In this document: positions 26,036 to 35,035 of the stretch, piece after piece
Layout of the letters: every line of letters starts with the position of its first letter
Numbering within the stretch: position 1 is the stretch's first letter
Assembly: GCA_902624535.1 (NCBI GenBank)
Contig: CACNYF010000001.1
Span: 62,001-126,000, forward strand
Length of the DNA: 64,000 nt
Source: an uncultured Pelagibacteraceae bacterium
Lineage (GTDB): Bacteria; Pseudomonadota; Alphaproteobacteria; Pelagibacterales; Pelagibacteraceae
Reading direction: 5' to 3'
Made by a program: the position numbers and the translations under genes
The notes under the pieces: generated by a model
What the model saw: only the letters and a program-made list of their open reading frames with translations
What the model was told of the DNA's origin: nothing
Database searches by the model: none

Positions 26036-27409
26036 ATGAATGAAACTGTTCAAGCAGAATTAAAAAAAATATTTAACGGGCGTTTTTCCACATCCGAATC
26101 TACGCGTGCAAATTATGCAAGAGGAGAAGATACTTACAATCCAATTTTATCAAAAGCTGTAGTTTTTCCAGAAACCAATGAAGAAGTTTCACAAGTTTTA
26201 AAACTGTGTAACGAACATAAAATACCAGTGGTTCCTTTTGGAACAGGAACATCTTTAGAAGGTCATGTAGTTGGTAATCAAAATGGAATCACAATTTCAT
26301 TAGAAAAGATGAATAAGGTTTTAAGCGTTAATGCCGAGGATTTTGATTGTCGTGTTCAAGCCAATGTTACAAGAAAACAGTTAAACGAGTACCTGAGAGA
26401 AGATGGAGTATTTTTTCCAATCGATCCTGGTGCTGATGCAGCTCTCGGCGGTATGGCATCGACTTCAGCTTCAGGAACAATGGCTGTAAAATATGGAACA
26501 ATGAGAACTGTTATTTCTGGTCTAACAGTAGTACTCCCAAATGGAGACATAATTAAGACGGGCGGAAGATCAAAAAAAACTTCTGCAGGTTATAATTTAA
26601 CTAACTTGTTTATTGGCTCAGAAGGAACATTGGGTGTTATTACAGAAGTTCAATTAAGACTATCTCCAATACCCGAAAGTATTATGAGTGCTGTTTGTTA
26701 CTTCCCAGATTTAGATTCAGCAGTAAAAACCGCTCAAGAAGTGATTCAGTATGGTGTTCCAATTGCAAGAATAGAGATGTTAAATAAAGATCAAATGGAA
26801 ATCAGTATAAATTATTCAAAACTAGAAAATATTAAAGCATCACCAACTTTATTCTTTGAATTCCATGGAAGTGAACTATCAAATAACGAGTCGATAAAAA
26901 TTGTCGAAGAGTTATCAAAAAATAATGGTGGAAGTGATTTTCAATGGGCATCTTCTCCTGAAGAACAAAAAATACTATGGAAAGCAAGGCATGATGTTTA
27001 CTATTCAGTAAAAGCTTTAGGTCATGATATGAAAGTATATTCTACAGATGTTTGCGTACCAATTTCTAAGTTAGTCGAGTGTATTTCATGGGCGGAAAAA
27101 GAAGTTAAAAAATTAGGTCTAACTGCACCAATGGTTGGTCATGTTGGAGATGGAAATTTTCATTCAATTATATTGTATGATCCTGATGATGAAGAAAAAC
27201 AAAAAAAAATTAGACAGTACAGCGATGATTTAATTAGCAAAGCTTTAGAGTTAGAGGGAACAATTACAGGAGAACATGGAATTGGTCTACAAAAGAAACA
27301 TTACCTATTAAGAGAGCATCCAGACAATTTACCAGTAATGAAGGCTATTAAAAGAAGTATTGATGTTAACAATATTATGAACCCTGGCAAAGTTTTTGAT
27401 CTAAATTAA
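26036..27409 (+). CDS. FAD-linked oxidase, D-lactate dehydrogenase/GlcD-like
   Basis: A 457-residue flavoprotein of the VAO family with an FAD-binding N-terminal domain (VPFGTGTSLEGH, then GGMASTSASGT and GSEGTLGVITE) and a C-terminal catalytic domain with the metal-site segment GHVGDGNFHS near 368 and GEHGIG. These are the landmarks of D-lactate dehydrogenase (cytochrome) and glycolate oxidase subunit GlcD. No GlcE or GlcF gene is adjacent, which favours a single-subunit D-2-hydroxyacid dehydrogenase. The frame opens upstream at a TTG (26021), but ATG 26036 is the more natural start. Confidence 0.88.
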   Translation: MNETVQAELKKIFNGRFSTSESTRANYARGEDTYNPILSKAVVFPETNEEVSQVLKLCNEHKIPVVPFGTGTSLEGHVVGNQNGITISLEKMNKVLSVNAEDFDCRVQANVTRKQLNEYLREDGVFFPIDPGADAALGGMASTSASGTMAVKYGTMRTVISGLTVVLPNGDIIKTGGRSKKTSAGYNLTNLFIGSEGTLGVITEVQLRLSPIPESIMSAVCYFPDLDSAVKTAQEVIQYGVPIARIEMLNKDQMEISINYSKLENIKASPTLFFEFHGSELSNNESIKIVEELSKNNGGSDFQWASSPEEQKILWKARHDVYYSVKALGHDMKVYSTDVCVPISKLVECISWAEKEVKKLGLTAPMVGHVGDGNFHSIILYDPDDEEKQKKIRQYSDDLISKALELEGTITGEHGIGLQKKHYLLREHPDNLPVMKAIKRSIDVNNIMNPGKVFDLN

Positions 27410-27421
27410 TCTAATAATAAA

Positions 27422-28375
27422 ATGAAAAAAATTTTAATTACAAGGAGACTTTTAAGATCTTGTGAGGATAAAGCTAAAGAACTATTTGATGCTAATTTTA
27501 ATTTAAACGACGAACTTTACTCTCAAAAGAAGTTAATAGAGATGAGTGCAGGCTGTGATGGTATTTTATCAGCTCTAACAGATAAGCTCGATGCAGAAAC
27601 AATTAATAAATTACCTGATAGTGTTAAAATTATATCAAATTTTGCTGTAGGTTTTGGAAATATAGATTTAGAAGCCGCAAAGAAAAGAGGTATTACAGTT
27701 ACAAATACACCAGATGTTTTAACTGATGCTACTGCAGAAATTGGGGTTTTGTTGATATTAGGTGCATGCAGAAGAGCATCTGAAGGAATTGAAAAAGCGA
27801 GAGAAGGTGGCTGGGTTTGGTCAGCAGATATGTTGATTGGTAAACAATTAACAGGAACAAGACTTGGAATACTTGGCATGGGTAGAATTGGTCAAAAAAT
27901 AGGGAAAATAGCTAAATCTTTAGGTATGATCATTCATTATCACAATCGTTCAAAATTAAGCAAAGAAAAAGAACAAGGTGCAACTTACCACGACAACTTA
28001 AATAATTTGATGAAAGTTTCTGATGTTCTTTCAGTATGTTGTCCTGCATCTAAAGAGACAATTAATTTAATTAATAAAGATACACTAGAGTTATTACCTA
28101 AAGGTGCTGTTGTGACCAATGTTGCAAGAGGAGATATAATTGAAGATGAAGCTTTAATAGATGCTTTGGAAAGAAGAAAAGTTTATGCAGTTGGGCTGGA
28201 TGTATATAAAAATGAACCAAATTTAAATCCAGGATATCTTAAACACAAAAGTGCTTTTATCCTTCCTCATTTGGGCAGCGCAACTAAAGAAACTAGAACC
28301 GCAATGGCTAATCTAGCTATAGATAATATTGATGAGTTTTTCAAAACAGGCGGATGCAAAAACAAAGTTAATTAA
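27422..28375 (+). CDS. D-isomer-specific 2-hydroxyacid dehydrogenase (glyoxylate/hydroxypyruvate reductase-like)
   Basis: A 317-residue NAD(P)-dependent dehydrogenase. The Rossmann loop LGMGRIGQKIG lies near 150, the catalytic Arg is in NVARGDIIE near 232, the Glu in YKNEPN and the His in LPHLGSAT near 283. The order VGFGNIDLEAAKKRGI matches glyoxylate reductase/GyaR-type enzymes. It would reduce glyoxylate or hydroxypyruvate, closing a cycle with the hydroxyacid oxidases upstream. It follows the FAD oxidase gene by 12 bases and is followed by a 106-base gap. Confidence 0.9.
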   Translation: MKKILITRRLLRSCEDKAKELFDANFNLNDELYSQKKLIEMSAGCDGILSALTDKLDAETINKLPDSVKIISNFAVGFGNIDLEAAKKRGITVTNTPDVLTDATAEIGVLLILGACRRASEGIEKAREGGWVWSADMLIGKQLTGTRLGILGMGRIGQKIGKIAKSLGMIIHYHNRSKLSKEKEQGATYHDNLNNLMKVSDVLSVCCPASKETINLINKDTLELLPKGAVVTNVARGDIIEDEALIDALERRKVYAVGLDVYKNEPNLNPGYLKHKSAFILPHLGSATKETRTAMANLAIDNIDEFFKTGGCKNKVN

Positions 28376-28481
28376 CAATCTCAAGTTGTAATTGGTATTT
28401 AAAATTATTCTAACTTTCTAGACATATTTTTTATTTCAATTTAAAATTTATTTATAAAAAATTAATTTAGAGAGGAGAATA

Positions 28482-29543
28482 ATGAAAGCACAGGTTTTAC
28501 ATAAGTACGACCCAGAGATGAAAGAGGGAACTTGGGTCAAAAATCAAGAAATGCCTGATCCAAAAATAGAAAAGGCTTCTGATGTAATAGTTAAAATTGG
28601 TGCAGCTGGTGTTTGTAGAACTGATCTACACATAATTGAAGGAGTTTGGAAACATATACAAGATCCAGACGGAAAACTACTTCCTTGCGTTATGGGTCAC
28701 GAAAATGCTGGTTGGATAGAAGATGTTGGAAAAGACGTTACAGAATTTAAAAAGGGAGATCCAGTAATTTTGCACCCACTTATATCTGGAACAGATGGAA
28801 CCTGTCTTGACTGTAGACGAGGTAACGACATGCATGCCGCCGCTGGAGCTTTCCCAGGGTTAAGTATTAAAGAAGGTGGATATTCAGAACTTTTAAAAAC
28901 AAGTGTGAGGAATTTAATTAAATTGCCAACAGTATTGGCACCTAAAGATGTTGCTCCATTTTCTGATGCTGGTTTAACAGCATACAGAGTTGTGAAAAAA
29001 GCTACTAGGCATTTACTTCCTGGTCAAAGTTGTACAATCATAGGTGCAGGAGGATTAGGACATATTGCTATTCAATGTTTAAAAGCAATGTGTGCAGCAG
29101 ATATAATTATTGTAGAGAAATCAGAAAAAGCTCTTAAACATGCAATGGAGCTAGGTGGAGATCATGGAGTTTTGATTGATGGAAACGAAATTGAAAAAGT
29201 CCAAGAGTTAACTAAGGGAAAAGGTTCTGAGGCTGTAATAGATTTTGTTGGCGAAAAAGGATCGACTGCAATGGGAATTCAAATGACTTCAAATGGAGGG
29301 TTTTATTACATCGTGGGCTATGGAGAAGAAATTAAATCTTTAGCCGTAGATCTAATAATATCTGAAAAAACAATAGTCGGAAATTTAGTAGGAACGTGGT
29401 CTGAATTATACGAACTCATGGAATTAGCTGATAGAGGAAAAGTCAAGCTATCTATGCAGGAATATAAATTAGATGATGCTAACAAAGCGCTACATGATCT
29501 TAATGATGGAAAAGTCAAAGGTCGTGCAGTGTTAGTTCCATAA
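28482..29543 (+). CDS. Zinc-type alcohol dehydrogenase (MDR family)
   Basis: A 353-residue medium-chain dehydrogenase. Catalytic zinc ligands are Cys45 (GVCRTDLH), His73 and Glu74 (MGHENAG). The NAD-binding loop is GAGGLGHIA near 182. The structural zinc lobe is altered: where four cysteines are usual, it reads D105-x2-C108-x2-C111, and the last position is Ala119 with His118 next to it. A strong Shine-Dalgarno AGAGGAG lies ten bases before the ATG. It begins a run with the ABC importer genes, which suggests that it oxidises an imported alcohol or polyol. Confidence 0.91.
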   Translation: MKAQVLHKYDPEMKEGTWVKNQEMPDPKIEKASDVIVKIGAAGVCRTDLHIIEGVWKHIQDPDGKLLPCVMGHENAGWIEDVGKDVTEFKKGDPVILHPLISGTDGTCLDCRRGNDMHAAAGAFPGLSIKEGGYSELLKTSVRNLIKLPTVLAPKDVAPFSDAGLTAYRVVKKATRHLLPGQSCTIIGAGGLGHIAIQCLKAMCAADIIIVEKSEKALKHAMELGGDHGVLIDGNEIEKVQELTKGKGSEAVIDFVGEKGSTAMGIQMTSNGGFYYIVGYGEEIKSLAVDLIISEKTIVGNLVGTWSELYELMELADRGKVKLSMQEYKLDDANKALHDLNDGKVKGRAVLVP

Positions 29544-29567
29544 TTAACAACAAAGAGAGGAAAAAAG

Positions 29568-31103
29568 ATGAAGACAATAAAAACTTGCGTAACCGCTCTA
29601 ATATCAGCTTTGTTGGTATTTAGTCCTGTTGCGTATGCTGATAAGTGGAGTGATCAATTTCCACATATCAAAGCAACTGGGGATATTCCTGGTGATTGTT
29701 CTTACGAGTCTATGTCTAAGAAAAACTATAAAGGCAAGACGCTTAAGATTAATACACATGCTGTACCAGTCATGGGAGAGCCAACAGCTCTACATGCTGA
29801 GCAGTTCGCTAAACTTACAGGAGCAAAAGTTGACGTTACTCATACACCAGCAGGTGACTTATATGCGAAAGCAATGGTACCATTTCAAGCTGGACAAGCT
29901 CCATATGACATCGTTTTTGGGTTTTCAAACTTCATTAACGATTGGAGAAGATACTTAGAGCCAGTTCCAAAGAAATACGTTGAGATGAAACAAATGAAAG
30001 ACGTTACTCCATCGCACATTGGTGTAGCATCTTGGGATGGTGTTATGTATCAGTTTCCGGTTGATGGAGACAGACATTATCTAAAATATAGAAAAGATGT
30101 AATTGATAATCCTGAGTACCAAAAACAATATAAGGAAGCTACTGGTAAAGAACTAAGAGTTCCTCAAACTTGGAAAGAGTATGGAGAAATGGCAGCTTAC
30201 TTTAATAATTGGGACTGGGATGGAGATGGAGAGAAAGAATACGGATCTGCTGAAGTAATGAAAAAAGACGATCTAATGTATGCTGCTTTCTATTCAAGAT
30301 CCGCTGCTTACTCAAAAAATCCTAAAACACCTGGTGGTTTTTTCTTTGATTTAGAAACTATGAAACCACTAATTAACAATCCAGGTTTTGTTGAAGCTTT
30401 AACTGACTGGGTTGAGGCAACTAAATATGTTCCTCCAGGAGGAATAAATTTTGGTTTAGGTGATGAAATTGGATCATTTGGTGGAGGACAAACTTTGTTT
30501 AGTTTTTCATGGGATGATGCATTCGTTGCAGCTATGCAACCGGATAGTCCAATAAACAATAAAGTTGGTGCTGCACAGTTACCAGGAGCAATGAAAGTTT
30601 GGAATAGAAAAACTAACTCTTGGGATGAAGGCTTTAACCAAGCTCCTTTCTTCGTATGGGGATGGGCAGTTGGAGTAGCTAAGAAAAGTAAAGAGAAAGA
30701 AATGGCTTTCGATTACCTATGTTTCTTTGCTAACGAAGCTAACCACCAAGCAGACATTGGAATTGGTAGATTTGGTGTAAACCCATTTAGAAATGATGAC
30801 TTTAAAGTTGATGTATGGACACAAATTGGTTGGGATAAAGATATTGCTCAATCATATGTTGATACTCTTGCACAAATGGAACAAAGTAAAAATAGAGTAT
30901 TTCCATTAAGAGTTCCTGGAACTTTTGAGTTTAATGCTGCATTGGCTACTGCTGCCGCAAAAGCATTAGCTGGTCAATTGTCTCCACAAGCTGCTTTAGA
31001 CGAAGCTGCTAAACAGTGGGAAGATATACTAAACAGAGTAGGAAAAGATAACGTAAGAAAAGCCTATGCTGTTGGTGTAGCAATGGAAGATAATAAGCAA
31101 TAA
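29568..31103 (+). CDS. ABC sugar/polyol-binding protein, GlpV-like
   Basis: A 511-residue periplasmic solute-binding protein of family 1 with a signal peptide (about 1-24, ending VAYA). It is long for the family, as is GlpV of rhizobial glycerol transporters. KINTHAVPVMGEP and DIVFGFSNF are in the first lobe. The segment DWDGDGE (about 218-224) resembles an EF-hand calcium loop. An AGAGAGG Shine-Dalgarno precedes the ATG, and a strong hairpin follows the stop, consistent with higher expression than the permeases. The ligand is unproven; glycerol or a related polyol is the working guess from the ATPase subtypes. Confidence 0.85.
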   Translation: MKTIKTCVTALISALLVFSPVAYADKWSDQFPHIKATGDIPGDCSYESMSKKNYKGKTLKINTHAVPVMGEPTALHAEQFAKLTGAKVDVTHTPAGDLYAKAMVPFQAGQAPYDIVFGFSNFINDWRRYLEPVPKKYVEMKQMKDVTPSHIGVASWDGVMYQFPVDGDRHYLKYRKDVIDNPEYQKQYKEATGKELRVPQTWKEYGEMAAYFNNWDWDGDGEKEYGSAEVMKKDDLMYAAFYSRSAAYSKNPKTPGGFFFDLETMKPLINNPGFVEALTDWVEATKYVPPGGINFGLGDEIGSFGGGQTLFSFSWDDAFVAAMQPDSPINNKVGAAQLPGAMKVWNRKTNSWDEGFNQAPFFVWGWAVGVAKKSKEKEMAFDYLCFFANEANHQADIGIGRFGVNPFRNDDFKVDVWTQIGWDKDIAQSYVDTLAQMEQSKNRVFPLRVPGTFEFNAALATAAAKALAGQLSPQAALDEAAKQWEDILNRVGKDNVRKAYAVGVAMEDNKQ

Positions 31104-31115
31104 TTTTGTATAACT

Positions 31116-31143
31116 TGTGGCCGTTTTTTAACGGCCACATTTT
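31116..31143 (+). terminator. Hairpin after the ABC binding-protein gene
   Basis: A perfect 10-bp inverted repeat (31116-31125 with 31130-31139, core GGCCGTT/AACGGCC) with a four-T loop is followed by TTTT. It lies 13 bases after the stop of the binding-protein gene and 22 before the first permease. Such hairpins usually terminate part of the transcripts or protect the upstream mRNA end, giving more binding protein than permease. Confidence 0.82.
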
Positions 31144-31165
31144 AAAATAATCCAAAAAAAAAATT

Positions 31166-32032
31166 ATGAATTTTAAACACAAGTTTGTTTTTTTATTCCC
31201 GGGATTGTTTGTACTTATTGGAATTTTAATTTTTCCAATTATTTTTACTATTAGATTAAGTCTTTCTGGATGGAATAGTTATACACCAGAAATGAACTTT
31301 ATAGGTATTACGAATTATATAAGGTTATTTACTGATGACCCGAGGTTTTGGGAGTCTTTTTTTAGGTTAAGTTTTTTATCGGTTACCACAGTTATTCTTC
31401 AATATGTTATCGGATTTGCTCTAGCGATGATGGTTTGGAGAGAAATAAAATTTAAAAGATTTTTTAGAGTAATTTTTCTAGTACCAATGATGACAACTCC
31501 AGTAATAATGACAGTTATTTGGAGAACATTTTTTCATGAGTCACTAGGTCCTGTAAATGATTTGTTAGGTGGATTAGGAGTAAAACCTATTTTATGGTTG
31601 AGTGATCCAGTTATTGCAAAGTTTACTGTTATAATTGTTGAGGTTTGGCAATGGACACCGTTTATGTTTTTACTATTACTAGCTGGACTTTTGTCACTTC
31701 CAAAAGAACCCTTTTTGGCAGCCGCTATAGATGGAGCAAGTCCATTTAGAAAATTTGTTTATGTAACTTTTCCTTTGATGGCTCCAATATCAATTGGAGC
31801 AATAATAATAAGACTTATCGAGGCTTCAAAAATAATGGATACAGTGTTTGTTTTGACTTCAGGAGGACCAGGTACTGCAACTGAGACCTCAAGTTTTTAT
31901 ATTTATATTAAAGGATTAAGAGAATTTCAGATGGGTTATGCAGCAACCTTATCTTTCACTTATCTTGTCATAATGATTATCAGTTTAACGATAATAGCTA
32001 AAGTTTTAACCAAATTAATGATCAAAGAATAA
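31166..32032 (+). CDS. ABC importer permease 1 (CUT1, GlpP-like)
   Basis: A 288-residue inner-membrane permease with six predicted helices. The EAA loop that docks the ATPase is recognisable in AAAIDGASPFRKFVYVTFP, with the conserved Gly. FLVPMMTTPVIMTVIWR and TSGGPGTAT are typical of MalF/UgpA-type CUT1 permeases. The second permease starts two bases after its stop. It acts with the two ATPases encoded downstream. Confidence 0.92.
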   Translation: MNFKHKFVFLFPGLFVLIGILIFPIIFTIRLSLSGWNSYTPEMNFIGITNYIRLFTDDPRFWESFFRLSFLSVTTVILQYVIGFALAMMVWREIKFKRFFRVIFLVPMMTTPVIMTVIWRTFFHESLGPVNDLLGGLGVKPILWLSDPVIAKFTVIIVEVWQWTPFMFLLLLAGLLSLPKEPFLAAAIDGASPFRKFVYVTFPLMAPISIGAIIIRLIEASKIMDTVFVLTSGGPGTATETSSFYIYIKGLREFQMGYAATLSFTYLVIMIISLTIIAKVLTKLMIKE

Positions 32033-32034
32033 CT

Positions 32035-32883
32035 ATGAGCAAACTTTACACTTTTCTTAAATATTTCTTTATTACATTTTGGACTGTATTTGTTGTTGCG
32101 CCATTTCTTTGGGCTGTATCAACATCTTTTAAAGACTTCCAATCTGTAAATAGTAAAGTAACTTATATTCCTTGGTTAGATTTCGAGCCAACATTGGAGG
32201 GTTGGAGAGTTTTAATTAAATCTCCTGCGAAAGGTGGAGTAGATATTGTTGAGCCTTATTTTAATAGTATTTTTGTAACCTGTACTGCTAGTTTAATAAG
32301 TATTGTTCTTGGAACACTTGCTGCTTATGCACTATCAAGATTTACTTTTAAAGCTGGATTTGTAAGAAACAACGATATTACTTTTTTCTTCATTTCACAA
32401 AGAATCATGCCTCCAATTGTATTATCAATTCCTTTCTTTATTTTTCTCAGCACAATAGGATTGCTTGATAGTTTATTAGGTCTAGTGGTCGTATATATCG
32501 TTTTATTAATGCCAATTGCTGTTTGGATTATGGTAGATTTTTTTAATAGAGTTCCAAAAGAATTAGATGAGACTGCATTAATTGATGGGTGTAATCCTTA
32601 TCAAGCTTTCTATAAAGTTGTTTTACCAAATTCAATACCTGGTTTAATTGTTGCTGGAATGTTTTGTATTATTTTTGGATGGATAGATTTCTTTTTTGCA
32701 TTTATTTTAACATTTACTGAAGTACAATTGTTACCTGTAAAAGTCGTTGCGCTTAATTCATCAATAACACCATGGTGGAGCCTTTCGGCATCTGCTTTGG
32801 TTTCAGTTGCACCATTAATAATTGTTGCATTTATAGTTGAGAGATATCTATCAAAAGGAAATTTATCAGGAGCATTAAAATAA
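32035..32883 (+). CDS. ABC importer permease 2 (CUT1, GlpQ-like)
   Basis: A 282-residue MalG/UgpE-type permease with six helices. The N-terminal PFLWAVSTSFKD segment and ALSRFTF are standard, and the EAA loop reads ETALIDGCNPYQAFYKVVLP. Its stop overlaps the start of the first ATPase gene by one base (TAATG). It is the heterodimeric partner of permease 1. Confidence 0.92.
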   Translation: MSKLYTFLKYFFITFWTVFVVAPFLWAVSTSFKDFQSVNSKVTYIPWLDFEPTLEGWRVLIKSPAKGGVDIVEPYFNSIFVTCTASLISIVLGTLAAYALSRFTFKAGFVRNNDITFFFISQRIMPPIVLSIPFFIFLSTIGLLDSLLGLVVVYIVLLMPIAVWIMVDFFNRVPKELDETALIDGCNPYQAFYKVVLPNSIPGLIVAGMFCIIFGWIDFFFAFILTFTEVQLLPVKVVALNSSITPWWSLSASALVSVAPLIIVAFIVERYLSKGNLSGALK

Positions 32884-33962
32884 TGAATTTAATTGGAGAG
32901 AAAATTTCTTATAAACCTGATGAGCAATTTCATTTAAACGATGTCTCGTTTAATTTTAAAAAAGGTAATTTGTATACCATTTTAGGCAGAACTTTATCTG
33001 GCAAAACGACTCTTTTAAAAACAATTGCAGGATTATTAAATCCAGATCAAGGCTCAATTTCTTTTGAGGAAAAAGACTTTATTAAAATACCAGTTTGGGA
33101 AAGAAATGTTGCTATGGTCTATCAACAATTTATTAATTACCCTCATTTAAATGTTTATGAAAACATAACTTTTCCATTAGAACAAAGAAAATTAAGTCCT
33201 GAGCAAATAAAAAAAGATGTAGATGATGCTCTAAAAACTGTAGGATTAGTTGGATTTGAAAATAGAAAAATTCAGGAATTATCTGGTGGGCAGCAACAAA
33301 GGGTTGCACTTGCAAGATCACTTGCAAAAAAAGCAAAAATTTTGTTGCTAGACGAACCGTTAGTTAATTTAGATTACAAACTTAGAGAACAATTAAGAGA
33401 AGAATTTAAAAGAATTTTCTCAGAAGGACTGTCCCAAGATACAATTTTAATTTACTCAACAACAGATCCTCAAGAAGTAATGGAACTAAATGGAGAAGTA
33501 ATTGTTTTAGATGAAGGGAAGGTATTACAAAAAGGGCCTGCCAAAGAGATTTTTGAAAATCCATCTAATTTAAAAGTTGCAGAAATATCAAATGATCCAC
33601 CAATGAATGTTTTAAAGGGTTCAAAAAATCCAAAAAATCTGAACTTTGAGAATATTTCTTTAGAAATTCCAAATCATTTTAAGAATTTAGAAGATAAAGA
33701 TTATAATTTTGGAATTAGAGCTTCAGAAATAAAACTTGATAAAAATGGTGAAGAATTCGAAATAGAATTAGCAGAGATTAGTGGTTCAGAAACATTGCTC
33801 CACCTAAAAAGAGGAAATTCAAAAATAATTGCTTTAATCGAGGAAGTAATGAATTTTAAAATTCATGAGAAAGTAAAAATAAATTTTAATGTAAATAAGT
33901 TTTATGCTTTTGGAGAAGATGAAAAATTGGTTTCGTCGCCATATGGAGGAACAAATGGCTAA
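32883..33962 (+). CDS. ABC importer ATPase 1, GlpS-like
   Basis: A 359-residue ATPase with a C-terminal regulatory-type (TOBE-like) domain. Walker A is the unusual GRTLSGKTT (35-43), the signature LSGGQ is normal (133-137) and Walker B is ILLLDEPLVNLD, but the switch-loop histidine is replaced by Thr194 (IYSTTDPQEV). GlpS of rhizobial glycerol importers has the same kind of Walker A and the same missing histidine, from memory. It therefore probably supplies its signature motif, and not hydrolysis, to the ATPase dimer with the next gene product. Confidence 0.9.
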   Translation: MNLIGEKISYKPDEQFHLNDVSFNFKKGNLYTILGRTLSGKTTLLKTIAGLLNPDQGSISFEEKDFIKIPVWERNVAMVYQQFINYPHLNVYENITFPLEQRKLSPEQIKKDVDDALKTVGLVGFENRKIQELSGGQQQRVALARSLAKKAKILLLDEPLVNLDYKLREQLREEFKRIFSEGLSQDTILIYSTTDPQEVMELNGEVIVLDEGKVLQKGPAKEIFENPSNLKVAEISNDPPMNVLKGSKNPKNLNFENISLEIPNHFKNLEDKDYNFGIRASEIKLDKNGEEFEIELAEISGSETLLHLKRGNSKIIALIEEVMNFKIHEKVKINFNVNKFYAFGEDEKLVSSPYGGTNG

Positions 33963-35028
33963 AATTGATTTATCAAATATTTCTCATACCTATAATCCTC
34001 TAGATCCAAAACCAACATATGCTCTTAATCCGTTTTCAATGACATGGGAAAATGGCAAGCGGTATGCAATTTTGGGACCTTCTGGGTGTGGAAAAACCAC
34101 AATGTTAAATATTGTTTCTGGATTAGTGAGGCCATCCAAAGGTGAAATATTATTCGATGAAACACCTGTGACCGATTTAAAAACGGAAGATAGAAATATT
34201 GCCCAAGTTTTCCAATTCCCTGTAATTTATAATACAATGACTGTTTATGATAATTTAGCGTTTCCACTAAGATGCAGGGAATTTACAAAAGATAAAATTG
34301 AAGAAAGAGTAAAAGCAGTTTCAGATACTTTAAATTTATCTTCATTTTTAAACTCACCAGCGAGAAAATTAACTGCTGATCAAAAACAACTTATCTCTTT
34401 AGGTAGAGGGTTGGTTCGAGAAGACGTTGCAGCTGTTTTAATGGACGAACCTCTTACAGTTATAGACCCAGATTTAAAATTTAGACTTCGAAGAAACTTA
34501 AAAGAAATCAATGAACAATATAAAACAACGTTGGTTTATGTAACTCATGATCAAAACGAAGCTATGACTTTTGCCGAAAATATAATTGTTATGGATCAAG
34601 GTGAAATCGTACAAGTTGGATTGCCAAAAGATTTATTTGAAAAACCTAAAACAACTTTTGTCGGTTATTTTATTGGCTCTCCCGCGATGAATATTTTTCA
34701 TTCAACTGTATCCTCTGATCATGAAGTAAAAATTAATGATACCACTATTAAGACAAATTCAAATTTAGGAAATTTAAAAGATAAAAATGTTAAACTCGGA
34801 ATTAGATCCGAGTTCATAGAATTGGCCGAAAAGGAAAAAAGTAATACTGTTAAAATTAAACTCACAAGAGTTGAGGACTTTGGTAATTTTAAGCTACTTA
34901 CAGGAAAAATGGGTGATTTAGTGATTAAGTCAAAAGTAGAAAGAGAAAAACCCATTCCAGACGGAGAATTAAATTTATATTTTCCACCTGAGAAATGTTG
35001 CGTTTATTCTGATGAAAAATTAGTTTAA
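33955..35028 (+). CDS. ABC importer ATPase 2, GlpT-like
   Basis: A 357-residue ATPase starting at ATG 33955, which has GGAGGA five bases upstream and overlaps the end of ATPase 1 by eight bases. The frame is open from 33904, but that part lies inside ATPase 1. Walker A is normal (GPSGCGKTT, 41-49), Walker B reads VLMDEPLTVIDP and the switch histidine is His198. The signature motif is degenerate: LTADQKQ (139-145) in place of LSGGQ. That substitution is characteristic of GlpT-type ATPases and complements ATPase 1. Confidence 0.9.
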   Translation: MAKIDLSNISHTYNPLDPKPTYALNPFSMTWENGKRYAILGPSGCGKTTMLNIVSGLVRPSKGEILFDETPVTDLKTEDRNIAQVFQFPVIYNTMTVYDNLAFPLRCREFTKDKIEERVKAVSDTLNLSSFLNSPARKLTADQKQLISLGRGLVREDVAAVLMDEPLTVIDPDLKFRLRRNLKEINEQYKTTLVYVTHDQNEAMTFAENIIVMDQGEIVQVGLPKDLFEKPKTTFVGYFIGSPAMNIFHSTVSSDHEVKINDTTIKTNSNLGNLKDKNVKLGIRSEFIELAEKEKSNTVKIKLTRVEDFGNFKLLTGKMGDLVIKSKVEREKPIPDGELNLYFPPEKCCVYSDEKLV

Positions 35029-35035
35029 AGAATAA

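Noticed and set aside
28376-28481. Regulatory RNA in the gap before the alcohol dehydrogenase gene
   Set aside because: The sequence is AT-rich with only trivial palindromes; apart from the Shine-Dalgarno nothing could be supported.
29629-29958. 109-codon plus-strand frame inside the ABC binding-protein gene
   Set aside because: A shifted frame of the same coding sequence; the binding-protein frame has signal peptide, domain structure and Shine-Dalgarno.
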